Part shown: piece after piece, positions 31,878 to 42,158 of the stretch | Layout of the letters: each line of letters opens with the position of its first letter | Position numbering within the stretch: the stretch's first letter is position 1 | From: Chloranthus sessilifolius | Taxonomy: Eukaryota; Streptophyta; Magnoliopsida; Chloranthales; Chloranthaceae | Direction: 5' to 3' | Assembly: GCA_021018995.1 (NCBI GenBank) | Contig: CM037588.1 | Location: forward strand, 152,911,725 to 152,975,724 | Length of the DNA stretch: 64,000 nt | Notes under the pieces: model-generated | What the model saw: only the letters and a program-made list of their open reading frames with translations | What the model was told of the DNA's origin: nothing | Database searches by the model: none | Translations under genes and position numbers: made by a program

Positions 31878-32276
31878 ATCGAGAAGCCATTGATGACAAA
31901 TCGAGCTACTTCAGGTTTCCAAGGGGCAATGGAGTTGGTGGAATTCTGCCTCCTAATGGAAAAGGCACCCCTCTTGAGGTCATTATCTCAATCTCTCTAA
32001 CAAATTCTTCCGAAAAATATTGCAATAATGACAAAATAAAACAGCTGATCTGTCAAATGGTTTGTTGTTTTAACAGATTAGAAAGGAAAGAATTCTTATG
32101 GAAGGCAATAGAGTTGCTATTCTTGGATTTGGGTACCTAGACATGTATCGAAGCTGCAAACAATTTTAAATCCAACGGCATCGATGAGATCCTAATTACG
32201 GTGGAGGAAGGTTCAATTGGAGAATTTGGGTCTCATGTATCTCATTTCTTAGCATTGGATGGTCTCTTAGATATAT
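31878..32276 (+). pseudogene. DXS: Captured DXS fragment, two exons
   Basis: Exon 31878-31978 (TTTCAG acceptor, GAG|GTCATT donor) reads AIDDKSSYFRFPRGNGVGGI then LPPNGKGTPLE. Exon 32077-32276 (AACAG acceptor) reads IRKERILMEGNRVAILGFG, shifts frame, and continues in another frame with [20 protein letters not shown] and [13 protein letters not shown]. This is 1-deoxy-D-xylulose-5-phosphate synthase, the first enzyme of the plastid MEP isoprenoid pathway, around its pyrimidine-binding and C-terminal domains. A segment of about 25 residues expected between NGI and EILITVEE is missing, and a stop follows the frameshift. It is therefore a broken copy. Confidence 0.8.
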
Positions 32277-32619
32277 TTTATATATTATGTGTTTTAGATG
32301 TATGCTTTATAGTTTTCACATTGTAATTCTTAAGAGTGTTTTCTTTTGTGACAGAAGACTTTATGAATCTCTTGAAACTTGAAAGTGTTTTGCCTTTTAA
32401 GTGGTAGTGGTTATGACAATGGTTAAAATCTTGATTTTTCCGATATGCATGCTTGATACCAATACCAGGAGTATATGCGTTGGGTGGAACAAACTTGCAA
32501 AAAAAAAAAAGCAATAAAAAAATTGCCTTAAAAAAAGTATTAAAAAAACACATTAAAAAAAATTGCATTAAAAAAAATAGTATTTAAAAAAAAAAATTGC
32601 ATAAAAATTGTCGACGTAA

Positions 32620-32677
<58 letters not shown>

Positions 32678-32799
32678 ATTATTATTTTTTATTTTATTTT
32701 TTTAATTTCATAAAAAAAATCACTACCAAAAATTTTTTATAAAAAAATCACTATCAAATATTTTTTTTTTTAAAATAGATTTGAAGAAAAAAAAAATGT
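32277..32799 (+). other. AT-rich stretch before CACTA right end
   Basis: A-rich words of the AAAAAAATTGCAT type repeat at 32500-32600 and a TA microsatellite fills 32626-32674. No gene was seen. Confidence 0.5.
32626..32674. repeat. (TA)n microsatellite
   Basis: About 24 TA units followed by TTATTATTATT. Confidence 0.95.
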
Positions 32800-33097
32800 T
32801 TTAGTCGTCTCCAATAACAGGAGGTCACTTATTGGAGACGACTTAAAGCCGTCTCCAATAAGTATTAGAAATGACTAGATGACTTATTAGAGACGTCTCT
32901 AGCATATCTTTGGAGACGGTCATATGCCGTCTCCAATAACGTTGACTATTAGGGACGGCTCCTATTTGGTCTCCAAAGACAATGGAGATGGGACTATTTG
33001 AGACTACGTGAAAGCCGTCTCCAATACTATTGGAGACGACTTAGACACCTTTGGAGACGGCCAAAAGCCGTCTCCAATAAACACATTTTTTGTAGTG
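32800..33097. repeat. Right terminus and subterminal repeats of the CACTA
   Basis: Many GGAGACGRC and GCCGTCTCCAATA units in both orientations end in TTTTTTGTAGTG at 33097, followed by the TCT duplication. They match the left-end units at 6868-7060 in sequence and style. Confidence 0.8.
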
Positions 33098-33100
33098 TCT

Positions 33101-33836
33101 CTTACCAAAATCTCCTAGAATCAAGGGATTGATTATCTTGTATTGTACATATATACTGAAGTTGTGCAAAAAAACAACCGAACCGACCAAACAGACCAAA
33201 ATTTCGGTTCGGTTTCGGTTTCGGTTTTGGGACATATAGGCTCGGTTTCGGTTTCAAAAAATAGAAACAGATAGTTATCGGTTCAGTTTCGGTTCTAACG
33301 TTAATAAGCCAAAACCGAACAGATAAGAAACCGATAGTCGTGTATATATATGGATTATAATATGTCTATGCTTGAGTTTGATGGTGTGTGAGGCTTATTG
33401 TAGAAAGCCAACTGTTGTTGCTTTAGTCTATTAATCACCAAAAGTCTTAAAATCAGTTGAATCATAGGAGTTTGCAAAAACAGTTTGTATAAATCGGTTC
33501 GGTTTGTATAAATTTTGAAAACTCTAAGCCGAATCCAAAAAAATCGATTCGATTCAGTTAAATGCTACAAATAAAAAAAAAAGTTAAAAAATGAGGTTTA
33601 GAAACCGAAAACCGACTGAGCTAACCGAACCACTAACTATCGGTTTAGTTTCATCTTTGAACCTTATCGGTTCAGTTTCGGTTTCATAATAGAAACCGAT
33701 AGTTATCGGTTCGGTTTCGGTTTTGCATGAAAACCGATCTGAACCGACCCGATAACACCCCTAATATATACACCCATATGAAAGCATGAATAGTAAGGAG
33801 AATATTTCATAAAATCATTGTACAAAAACTCTTTTA
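33101..33836 (+). repeat. Copia 5' LTR, second part
   Basis: CTTACCAAAATCTCC resumes the LTR where 6853 stopped and follows the 3' LTR to TATTGTACATATATA. It is interrupted at 33156-33764 and then continues ATACACCCATATGAAAGC to the end AAACTCTTTTA, next to the primer site. Confidence 0.8.
33156..33764. mobile_element. GGTTTCGGTTT-rich insertion in the copia LTR
   Basis: About 609 bp absent from the 3' LTR, flanked by TATATA on both sides. It is full of GGTTCGGTTTCGGTTT and AACCGAACCG words in both orientations, and its right end reads AACACCCCTA (complement TAGGGGTGTT, like a hAT terminus). The left end does not mirror it clearly. Repeats of similar composition occur at 56985-57230, 58850-59350 and 61530-61850. 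Confidence 0.55.
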
Positions 33837-33848
33837 TGGTATCAGAGC
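33837..33848 (+). other. Copia primer binding site
   Basis: TGGTATCAGAGC is the complement of the 3' end of initiator tRNA-Met and directly follows the 5' LTR. Confidence 0.85.
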
Positions 33849-33901
33849 AGACGGTCTCACAATCTTGAGATTATTTTTTTTTCATAGCGTCTTCATCAAC
33901 A

Positions 33902-34848
33902 ATGCACTCTGTGGGTAATATCTCACACATAGTTTTAATCAGACTTTGATTGAAATAACTATTCTGTGTGGCTTGCTCAAATTATTCATGTTCTAAAGAG
34001 CTCTGGGGCTACTTGGGATTGTTGATGACACCTTTCCTTTCCCATCGCAAGTGGTGAATGGAGAATCTGGATCTTCGTCCACCATCGTTTCTTCAAAGTA
34101 TTTGGAATGGCAGCAACAGGATCAATTGGTGTTGAGTTTGATCAATGCCACTTTGTCTCTGAACATTTTGTCTACAGTCACCCGACTTAATGTAGCTCAT
34201 GATGTGTGAAAGTCTCTGGAAAAACGATATGCGGCTCAATCAAAGTCTCGAATTCTTCAACTCAAACATCAACTACAAACTACCAAAAGGGGTGACTTGT
34301 CAATTTCTGACGATCTTGACAAAATGAATCAGATCACAGATTCTCTTGCTCTAGCAGGGAAATCGGTAGATGATGATGCTCTAATCTCGGTGATCATGAA
34401 CAGTGTGGGGCCTTTATATGAGGCCACCGTTAACTATGTGCTTGCTCGTGAATTGTCAGTCATACTTAATGATCTTATCGGATTGTTTCTTAGTGCTGAG
34501 ATACGGTATGAAGAACAACACTCGATTTCTTATGAGTCCTCTGTCACTGCTCTATATACTTCAAAGGTCAAGAACAATCAGCGTGGTCGCGGTAGATTTC
34601 CCAAACATTTTTCCAATCGTTCTAATGGAACAAGTTTTGAGATGACATCTACCAACTCAGGCACAACCTCTTCACAACCTGAGCATCACTTGAAACCACA
34701 ACGCACAGTTTGCCAAATATGTGGTCGCAGTTGGCACCCGACGATCGATTTCTACAATCGCCTCAATTTGGCGTACGAAGGACGTGTACCTGCTAAGAAA
34801 CTCGCAACCATGGTTGCATCATCCTCATCTTCTCTTGATGATCGCTAA
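33902..34848 (+). pseudogene. Copia Gag, interrupted
   Basis: Early part with stops, then WQQQDQLVLSLINATLSLNI, a TGA where a tryptophan codon is usual (DV-stop-KSLEKRY), then KSRILQLKHQLQTTKRGDLS and DKMNQITDSLALAGK: the UBN2 gag domain of plant copia elements. The zinc knuckle is CQICGRSWHPTIDFYNR, with the last cysteine replaced by phenylalanine. The last 183 codons (34297-34848) are open. Confidence 0.75.
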
Positions 34849-35277
34849 TGGTTCACCAATTCTGGTGCATCCACACACATCACTCCAGATCTCGCCAACT
34901 TATCCATTCAAAATTATTATAATAGATCTGATAAAGTAGCCGTTGGAAATGGATCAGGTTTGTCTATTTCTCATGTTGGTTCCACCATCCTCTATACCAA
35001 CTCTCGTTCTTTTTATTTAAATCAGATTTTACATTGTCCTGATATTGCTACAAACTTATTGTCAATTCATCAATTTATTCGTGATAACCATTGTTCTTTC
35101 ATCTTCTCTGCTGATGGTTTTTGTGTGAAGGACAATACAACAAGGAGGATTTTTTTCCAAGGTCAGAGTGAAAATGGCCTTTATCTTATTCGATTTCGAT
35201 TCTCTTCATCAAAAAATAATTATATTCCTATGGATTTCCAAGGCAAACGTGTCCCTGCCTCAACGTGGTATTTATGA
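34849..35277 (+). pseudogene. Copia protease and pre-integrase region
   Basis: It reads WFTNSGASTHITPDLANLS, where the catalytic D of the usual DSGA is N, which would inactivate the protease. LHCPDIATNLLSIHQFIRDN and GLYLIRF follow, as in the gag_pre-integs region. A stop at 35275 precedes LGHPAKSILDCL. Confidence 0.7.
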
Positions 35278-36080
35278 TTGGGGCATCCTGCAAAGTCTAT
35301 TTTAGATTGTTTAAAGTCCAATAATTTAGTTCATTTTAAGGATACTGTTAGTAATCTTCAATTCTGTGATCCTTATCATGTCGCTAAAAGTATGCGCCTT
35401 CCTTTTAATTTATCTGATTCTATTGTTATAGCTCCTTTAGAGCTTATTCATAAGGACGTTTGGACATCTCCTTGCCCATCCATTCAAGGATTTAAATATT
35501 ATTTATTATTTGTTGATGACTTTTCTCGTTATTCATGATTATATCCCATGCGATATAAATATGAGACTTTTAAATATTTTATTCGATTTAAATGTCAAGT
35601 TGAAAAACTTCTCTCCCACTCTATAAAATATCTTCAAACAAATGGAGGCACTACAAAAAACAAGACTATTAGCAGCCAAAAACTGCCCCTATTAACAAAA
35701 AAAAAGTATTAAATGCTATTAAGACTATTAGCGGCAATTTTTTTGTTAATAGCGGCAATTTTTGGTTGCCGCTAATAGTCTTATTTTTTATAGTGAGGGG
35801 GGAGAGTACACTAGGTCCCTTTTTAAAGAATATCTAAGTTATCATGGGGATTGCCCATCGGTTGACTTGTCCTCACACCTCAGAACAAAATGGGATAGCG
35901 GAACGGAAACATCATCACATCATTGATATGGGGTTAACTCTTTTAGCCATTGCTAGCATGCCTTCTTCCTATTGGGTCGAAGCATTTAATACTGCAGAGT
36001 ATTTAATTAATCGGCTTACACCTAAAAATTTTAATCTCATAATTCTCTTTGAGAAGTTGTTTTCTAAGCCTCCTACTTAA
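35278..36080 (+). pseudogene. Copia integrase, split by a MITE
   Basis: LGHPA, then LELIHKDVWTSPCPSIQGFK and YYLLFVDDFSRYS give the start of the core with its first aspartate. The frame reaches LQTNGG and is cut by a 147 bp MITE (35649-35795). After it GIAHRLTCPHTSEQNGIAER carries the catalytic glutamate. The second aspartate position of the family (TDxG) reads TNGG, so the DDE triad is also damaged. It would insert the element DNA. Confidence 0.75.
35649..35795. mobile_element. 147 bp CACTA-type MITE
   Basis: It begins CACTACAAAAAACAAGACTA and ends TCTTATTTTTTATAGTG. The arms continue as ATTAGCAGCCAAAAACTGCC facing GGTTGCCGCTAATAGTC. A 3 bp AGG duplication lies at 35646-35648 and 35796-35798. 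It has no coding sequence. Confidence 0.85.
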
Positions 36081-36490
36081 CTTCTCTATGTGTTTTCGGG
36101 TGTAGTTGTTACCCATTTCTTCTCTCATTTAATACTCACAAAGTACAAATGCAATCTAAATGTTGTGTATTTTTTGGGTATTCGCTAAACCATTGTGGTT
36201 TTAGGTGCATAGATCTTGAAAATAGGCGCATTTTTTTATCGCGTCATGTTATTTTTAATGAAGAGCATTTTATGTTTAAAGATCGGATCTTGGTCTCTTC
36301 CACTCCTAATATAATGCCCCCGCTGAAATTCACTCTCCCTTACATCCACTAAAAAACCATATGACCAACCAACATCCACCATGTCCATATCTTCATCATT
36401 CCCACTATCATCTCAGGCCAATCATCCGACCATTACTATTCCAAATATCCCTTCAACCCCATCTTCCTTATCTCATACTAACCAACAGAG
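36081..36490 (+). pseudogene. Copia integrase C-terminal/linker
   Basis: KCCVFFGYSLNHCGFRCIDL then RRIFLSRHVIFNEEHFMFK is the conserved end of copia integrase (K..FLGY...KGY.C). A serine/proline linker to RT follows, with stops. Confidence 0.6.
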
Positions 36491-38002
36491 TCAACCTATT
36501 TTTCTATGGTTGTTAAAGATCCTAAGTGGCATTCTGTAATCCCAAAAGAGTTCAGTGCACTTGTGAAGAATGGTATCAGCTAAAACCCTAAACCGACCAT
36601 GAATGTTCTCTCCAACAAGTGGGTCTACAAAATCAAGAAGCATTCTGATGGCTCGATCAAACAATTTAAGGCTCGCCTTGTTGCCAATGGTTTTTATCAA
36701 TAACAAGGGATAGATAATATGGAGATGTTTAGTCTAGTGGTTAAACATACCACTATTTGTACAGTTCTCACTCTTGCGATTCATCATCGATGGCCAATCC
36801 GATAGCTAGATGTTCAAAATGCATTTCTTCATGGCTACTTAAAGGATGAAGTGTATATGAGGCAACCTCGGGGATTTGAAGCCTCCCAATATCCAAATCA
36901 TGTTTGTCGCCTACGACGCTCCCTCTATGGCTTGAAGTGGCCACCACGTGTCTGGTTTCAACGATTTGTCGATTATGTTGAAGACCTTGGATTTGTGTGC
37001 TCTAAAGTGGACTACTCTCTATTTACTTTTCATGTCAATGGAGTAATCATTGTACTTCTTGTGTATATCGATGACATTCTTATCACTAGCAACAATCTTG
37101 CCTATATAAATTGCCTCATTCGAACATTAGGATAGATGTTTGTGATGAAAATTTTTGGCAATCTTCATTATTTTCTCGGTGTTGAAGCCAATTTCTCAGC
37201 CGCTAGTTTGCATTTTACTCAGACTTTCTATACTCTCAACTTGTTTCGGCGAGTTAACATGGGCAATGCGAAACCACTTACCTCTCCGGCAACAAGTGAC
37301 AAGAAGCTCAGCCTTCTAGATGGCACACCACTAGATGATCCTTCCGAATACCGTAGTATTGTGAGAGTTCTCCAATATTTAACTCTCACTTGACTGGATT
37401 TGGTATTTTCAGTGAATCAGGTCTGTCAATTTATGCATTGCCCCACTACAGCTCATTGGTCACCCGTTAAATGAATTTTGCGTTACGTCAAAGGCACAAT
37501 CGACTATGGCTTGTTTTTCCGTTTGAGTTCATTAAAAATGAAAGCATATTCAAATGCGGATTATACTGGATGTCCTGATATTCGTAGATCGACTGGTGGT
37601 CATTGTGTATTTCTTGGGTTTGACTCGATCTCATAGAGTGCAAAGAAACAATGCACCGTATCTCGTTCGAATACAGAATCTGAATATCGACAACTGGCAC
37701 TCACAGTGGCTGAAATCTCATGACTCCGATCCCTATTTCGTAATCTCAGACTTCCTTTGTTGCATGCTCTTCAAATATGGTGTGATAATATCAGTTTCAT
37801 ATCATTAGCATCAAATCCCGTGTTTCATGCTCGAACAAAACGTTTGGAAGTTGACTTTCACTATATTCGTGAAAAGGTGGTTCGTCGTGAATTAGATGTT
37901 CGATACATTCATACATCTGATCAGGTAGCTAATATTTTCACCAAAAGCTTATCATCGTCTCGTTTTCAGTCTTTGCACAAATCTATTTTGATATTTTTAT
38001 AA
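36491..38002 (+). pseudogene. Copia reverse transcriptase and RNase H, interrupted
   Basis: NKWVYKIKKHSDGSIKQFKA then RLVANGF starts RT. LDVQNAFLHGYLKDEVYMRQ carries the first catalytic aspartate, and VYIDDILITSNN is the YxDD motif. CRLRRSLYGLKWPPRVWFQRF matches copia palm. RNase H follows from about 37550 with ADYTGCPDIRRSTGGHCVF, SNTESEYRQLALT-like text and NPVFHARTKRLEVDFHYIRE to 38002. Stops at 36580, 36700, 36806 and 37134 and a frameshift near 37660 break it. Confidence 0.8.
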
Positions 38003-38175
38003 ACTCTCTTAGCCAAATCTCCTAGAATCAGTTTTGATATTTTTGTAAACTCTCTTAGCCAAATCTCCTAAAATCAAGGGATTAGTTATCTTGTATTGTA
38101 CATATATAGACTCATAAGAAAACATGAAGAGTAAGTGAATATTTCATAAAATCATTGTGCAAAAACTCTTTTACA
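37984..38175 (+). repeat. Copia 3' LTR
   Basis: 192 bp from TATTTTGATATTT to CTCTTTTACA, with an internal near-perfect duplication of about 46 bp. It is the intact reference for the split 5' LTR. Confidence 0.85.
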
Positions 38176-38618
38176 TAGTACTTAGTGCATATATATTATA
38201 CTGCCACCAAAAATTATTAGAAAACTCTAAATTCATACCACATCATCATAATATCTCATATATTTGTCTTCTTTCAAGAATCAAACAAGATTTTTACAGC
38301 TTAGCAAATAGTAAAAGGGAAATTTGTACTTTGGATCATGTAATTTTCACCTTTTGTGATAGTCATTTAGTCATCGTTTTAAATTTTGAAAATCCGAGAC
38401 AGCTCGTATAGGTATACGATAAGAGAGACGTCTCCTCTCGGGTGATAGTGATATAGACTGAAACAAAAAATGTTGTCTAAATGATCTTACTATTAAAATA
38501 AATGTTTGATCTTACATCATTAAAGTACAATTCATTGTTATGTCACGTGGCATATATTTGTGATCACCTAAATAGTTCAAGTGGTCATCCCTCATTGGAA
38601 CATATCTCAATTAAAATC

Positions 38619-39012
38619 ACACTTATAAGATGATGCACACTGCTCAATCATGAGCTTCAATATTAGCCATTAAAAAATAAAAACAATGGTAGGTACTAGA
38701 GTGCACAAATTTAGATGAAGCATGTTAACCATTCATGGGGTCATTATAAAGATTGGATACAAACTAAGATTATATCAAAATAGTATACATGTGAGTCAAA
38801 AGATTGCCACTTGTACACTCATAAGATGATGCACACTACCCAATCATGAGCTTCAATATTAGCCGTTAAAAAATAAATACAATGGTAGATATTAGAGTGC
38901 ACAAATTTAGATGAAACATGTTAACCATTCATGGGGTCATTATAAAGATTGGATATAGCCTAAGATTATATCAAAATAGTATACATGTGAGTTTGGATAT
39001 TGCCACCGGTAC
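38619..39012. repeat. Tandem duplication, 196 bp unit
   Basis: ACACTYATAAGATGATGCAC begins each unit, at 38619 and 38815. The units share nearly the whole sequence with scattered substitutions. They are noncoding. Confidence 0.85.
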
Positions 39013-40639
39013 AAAAGTTAGTGCACAAGCTTAACAATTGATACAAACTCATTTCGTTCGAGAGCTCGGTAAGGCTCGAGCATTTCTCGCATAAAGCTTT
39101 TTGCTCAGAAAGGCTCAGAATCTGAGCTCAATTTAAAAAGGTTTTTTAGGTAATGTCCATTAAAAGTTGTTTATTTTCATAACCTCCTTCATTGCTTAAT
39201 TTAAAAATCTTAAATTGACCTCTATTCAGCTTAGGCAAATGGTGGTTACCCACCCAGACTAAACGCACTTAAGTTGCTATTAAAAGTTGTTGATGGAGTT
39301 CCTAACCGAACCCCATTAAAAGGTGTTAAATAGTGTAGCTTCTGGTTAGGCCCTTAATATAGGCAGTTAATGGTGGTTGGCCAGGGGTTGCTAACCGAGC
39401 CATGTTCAAATTGTGGTTACCCACCTGTTGTTGAAGGGACAACTCAATGCACCCTCCTCTACCACCTGTGCTGTTGTTGCCTTCGCCAAGCCCTCGAAAT
39501 CCTCCCTTCACATTTGGCAACAATAGGTAGGCATCCCTAATTCCAGTGGGCAACGTAGTATGTCTAATATTTTCCTGCTGTGATTGCCAGATTGTAGGAG
39601 AGGGGGATTGGATTCGATCTTCTCCTTGGGACTAATACTTTTTTACTTGGGTATCAGATCTCACCACTTGCAGAGATTGAGCCCAAGTAAGAGGTATGAC
39701 TGAAGTTGCTATAGTTGTTTCTTCTATTTTTTATGTTCAAGTTTTCAGCATAAATATAACGAAGTTTCAGATTGTAGGTCAAGTAACAGGTATGTTTTTA
39801 TTTGAATTCCAATAGAAACAGATCTATTTATGTGCAAGAGGTAGCTGTAGAAACAACTGTTTCCTATAACCCACCCAGTTGTTGAACTTTGGCTGGACTA
39901 GAAACAATTTCTTAAACAGACCCTGAAGTTGGGTTGTGATTGAACCTGAGGACCTGAGGTGATTTTTGTTGACATGAGTAGTGATTACTGGTCCCATTAG
40001 GTGTTAAACACAGGTAGCTGCCTCCACCACATGAACAGCTAAGGTTCAAATATAAGAAGCAGAGTAGTAACACCCACCCCTCAAACCTGAGCTGGTAACC
40101 TCTGTTTGTAATAATTGACCTTAAAGTTGTTTATGTGGAGGCAGCTAACACTGGTTTGAATGTATCTCTGATTTATTTTTGTTTCTGCAGCTAATTAGTC
40201 ACCAAGTGTCCTCCCCTCTTCACCTTCAAGCAGGTAGGTTGTTGGACTCAGCTAAAGGGGCTGTTTTCTTAATAAATATGTACTTTTTGTACTATGACTT
40301 GTATGTTTTTGGAGTGGACTGTGGTGGAGTTTGACTGTAGTGGATTTTAGTCGGTGGTTTGAGCGCCTACCATATTATCCCAACTGGACTTAGATTTTTA
40401 TATTAGCCCAGTTTCGTGTACTATAGCATCAATGAATGCCTACTATTGATGTATAATGCTCGTGTCCTATGAGGAGCTAATCACAATGTTAAACGATGGG
40501 TCGTCTTCACCGTGGTTTCCTACTATTTTACACCACGTCCTAAAAGGTGATGATGTCACGGTTAGATTCTCGTTGGCCTTTATCCGTCCAAGAAATCCTT
40601 AACCGCTATCTGAATATTGCATCAGAACTCTTTCGCATG
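39013..40639. other. Non-genic stretch
   Basis: Several short open frames but no recognisable domain. The sequence around 39200-40150 has repeated GGTGGTTACCCACC and GTTGTTGAA words. I see no gene. Confidence 0.4.
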
Positions 40640-41310
40640 TGTGTGCATGCCTACATTTAAGAGTTTATGCAATAGCATAAGGTTGAGGAGTCTCCTACAA
40701 GATTCAGAGGATGATGGTCGAGGAAACAGTGACAATTTTTCTTTATACAGTAGCACAAAATCAAAAGAATCGAGCGATGCAAGATAGATTTCCACGTTTA
40801 GAATCAACCATTAGCCTCTCTTTTAATAGTGTACTTGAGACTATTTTGATATTATATCTTGAGTTGGTGAAGCAAGCCATGAGTCGCAGACCCCTGAGAT
40901 TTTGAACAAACCATAAGTGTATCCTTGGTTCAAGGATGTTGCAGGAGCCATTGATTGTACACATGTTGACATTATCGTTCCGAATAAGGACTCGCAACAA
41001 TATTGTAATCGCCATTAACACACATCACAAAATGTTATGTGTATTGTGAGTTTTCATATGCTCTTCCAATATGTACTTCCTTGGATGGAGGACACTAGTC
41101 TCGACTTGCAAGTGCTTGCTAGTGTGATCTCTAGGCCAGAGAATAGGCTTCATGTGCCATTCGGTAAGAACTACCTTGTTGATGAGAGTTATTCCAACAA
41201 GTGGGGGTTTCTAGTTCCGTACCGTAAAATATGATACCATTTTTAAGAATTTAATAGCTCAAATCCTTCCCCAATACTCAAATCCCCAATGAGGTTCCCC
41301 CATTCAAACG
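40640..41310 (+). pseudogene. Dead PIF/Harbinger transposase
   Basis: The first part reads TIFLYTVAQNQKNRAMQDRF and ESTISLSFNSVLETIL, the helix-rich N-terminal part. After a frameshift come YPWFKDVAGAIDCTHVDIIV, with the first D of the DDE_4 nuclease in GAIDCTH, and RH-stop-HTSQNVMCIV. LHVPFGKNYLVDESYSNKWG and FLVPYRK then follow. The family has the same order (GAIDGTH, TSQNV, HDSRVL, YLVDAGY, PYRG). The second acidic site reads SLDLQVL. The stop and frameshift show it is inactive, and no terminal repeats were found. Confidence 0.75.
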
Positions 41311-42089
41311 CAGGTAAAGATAATCGATGTATGTTGTATTTTTCACAATTATTTTAGTGACATTTGGATGACAAGTGACACATAATCTAAAGATCAAGTG
41401 TTGAGGCAACATGGACAAGATCAATCTGGTCCACGGCACTCAAAATAACTAAAAAATACAACTTATCCACTGTTCAAACATGGTCAAATTTAGAAAAAAA
41501 AAATCAATGCACCAAGTTAACGGGGCAGAGGTCATCATGTTTTCTAACTTTAGAAAAAAATTCAATGCACTATATATAAGTTTTCTAAATATGATATAAA
41601 GCTATGGACTAGTTCTGTGTGTCATCAATTTGGTGTCGGTGCTTCTAATTGGAGCACGGAAGCTTTTTCCTACATATTGTTCAGATGACTTTCCATTTTA
41701 TTTTTAAGAAATAAAAACTAGTCTACTGAGTATATAATTATACATTTTTATAATATTTTCCTTTTTATTATTCTAAAAAAGATCCATTTTGTGGAAGATT
41801 AGGATGAAAAACGATCTACAATGTCTGATTCCAAGCAGTCAATTTAAGGAATTTAGGATGTATTCACTTTCAGTAAATAGAGGTACCTCCAGGTTCTCTC
41901 AGTGGCACCTCTACAAAAAACTTAGAACAAAAAAAAAAAGACCCTAAATTCAATGGACCCTTTTCGATTTATCCAAAATTTCCTTGTTTCAATTATCAGC
42001 GCAAATCTTCAACATCTTACGCTCGATGTTACAAAATTACAAGTTTTAAAACCCCATTTTCTACACTAGTGACCAATATATAAATATGA
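41311..42089. other. Downstream flank of DAPB with foldback fragment
   Basis: No gene is supported. From about 41770 to 41890 the sequence GATCCATTTTGTGGAAGATT ... CCAAGCAGTCAAT matches one half of the foldback family. The DAPB 3' UTR should lie just below 42090, but I see no clear polyadenylation signal. Confidence 0.4.
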
Positions 42090-42158
42090 TCATCGCATGT
42101 TACCCTCGTGCAAGACATCAATCATATCATAAATCCGCTTGTCCGCCTTGGATTGAAC
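42090..42158 (-). CDS. DAPB: DAPB exon 8
   Basis: Reads VQSKADKRIYDMIDVLHEGN then MR and stop TGA. The acceptor is GATGCAG. This is the C-terminal helix and tail of the enzyme. Confidence 0.88.
   Translation of the reverse strand, partial: VQSKADKRIYDMIDVLHEGNMR

Larger units (their letters stand above)
6854..33097. mobile_element. 26.2 kb nested Pack-CACTA transposon
   Basis: The left end is CATTATAAAAAAAGG and the right end is TTTTTTGTAGTG, the complement of CACTACAAAAAA, the CACTA-family terminus; the left end carries two C-to-T changes. The flanks are a 3 bp duplication TCT, as expected for CACTA. Both ends have subterminal GAGACGGCTT / AGCCGTCTC repeats (6868-7060, 9578-9645 and 32800-33090). 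Joining the flanks restores the copia LTR. I see no transposase, so it is non-autonomous. Its cargo is pieces of at least five host genes, all on + strand. Later insertions of a solo LTR (2.5 kb) and an Athila element (14.5 kb) account for about 17 kb of its length. Confidence 0.85.
6739..38175 (+). mobile_element. Ty1/copia retrotransposon, split by nested insertions
   Basis: The 3' LTR is 37984-38175 (192 bp). The 5' LTR is broken: its first part is 6739-6853 and its second 33101-33836, with a 26.2 kb CACTA element between them and a further roughly 600 bp insertion at 33156-33764. A tRNA-Met-type primer site (TGGTATCAGAGC) follows at 33837. Gag, protease, integrase, reverse transcriptase and RNase H come in that order, and integrase before RT marks copia. 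Several stops, a frameshifted protease/integrase region and a MITE in integrase show that it is dead. No target duplication matches at the outer ends. It is the oldest layer of the stack because the CACTA inserted into it. Confidence 0.85.
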
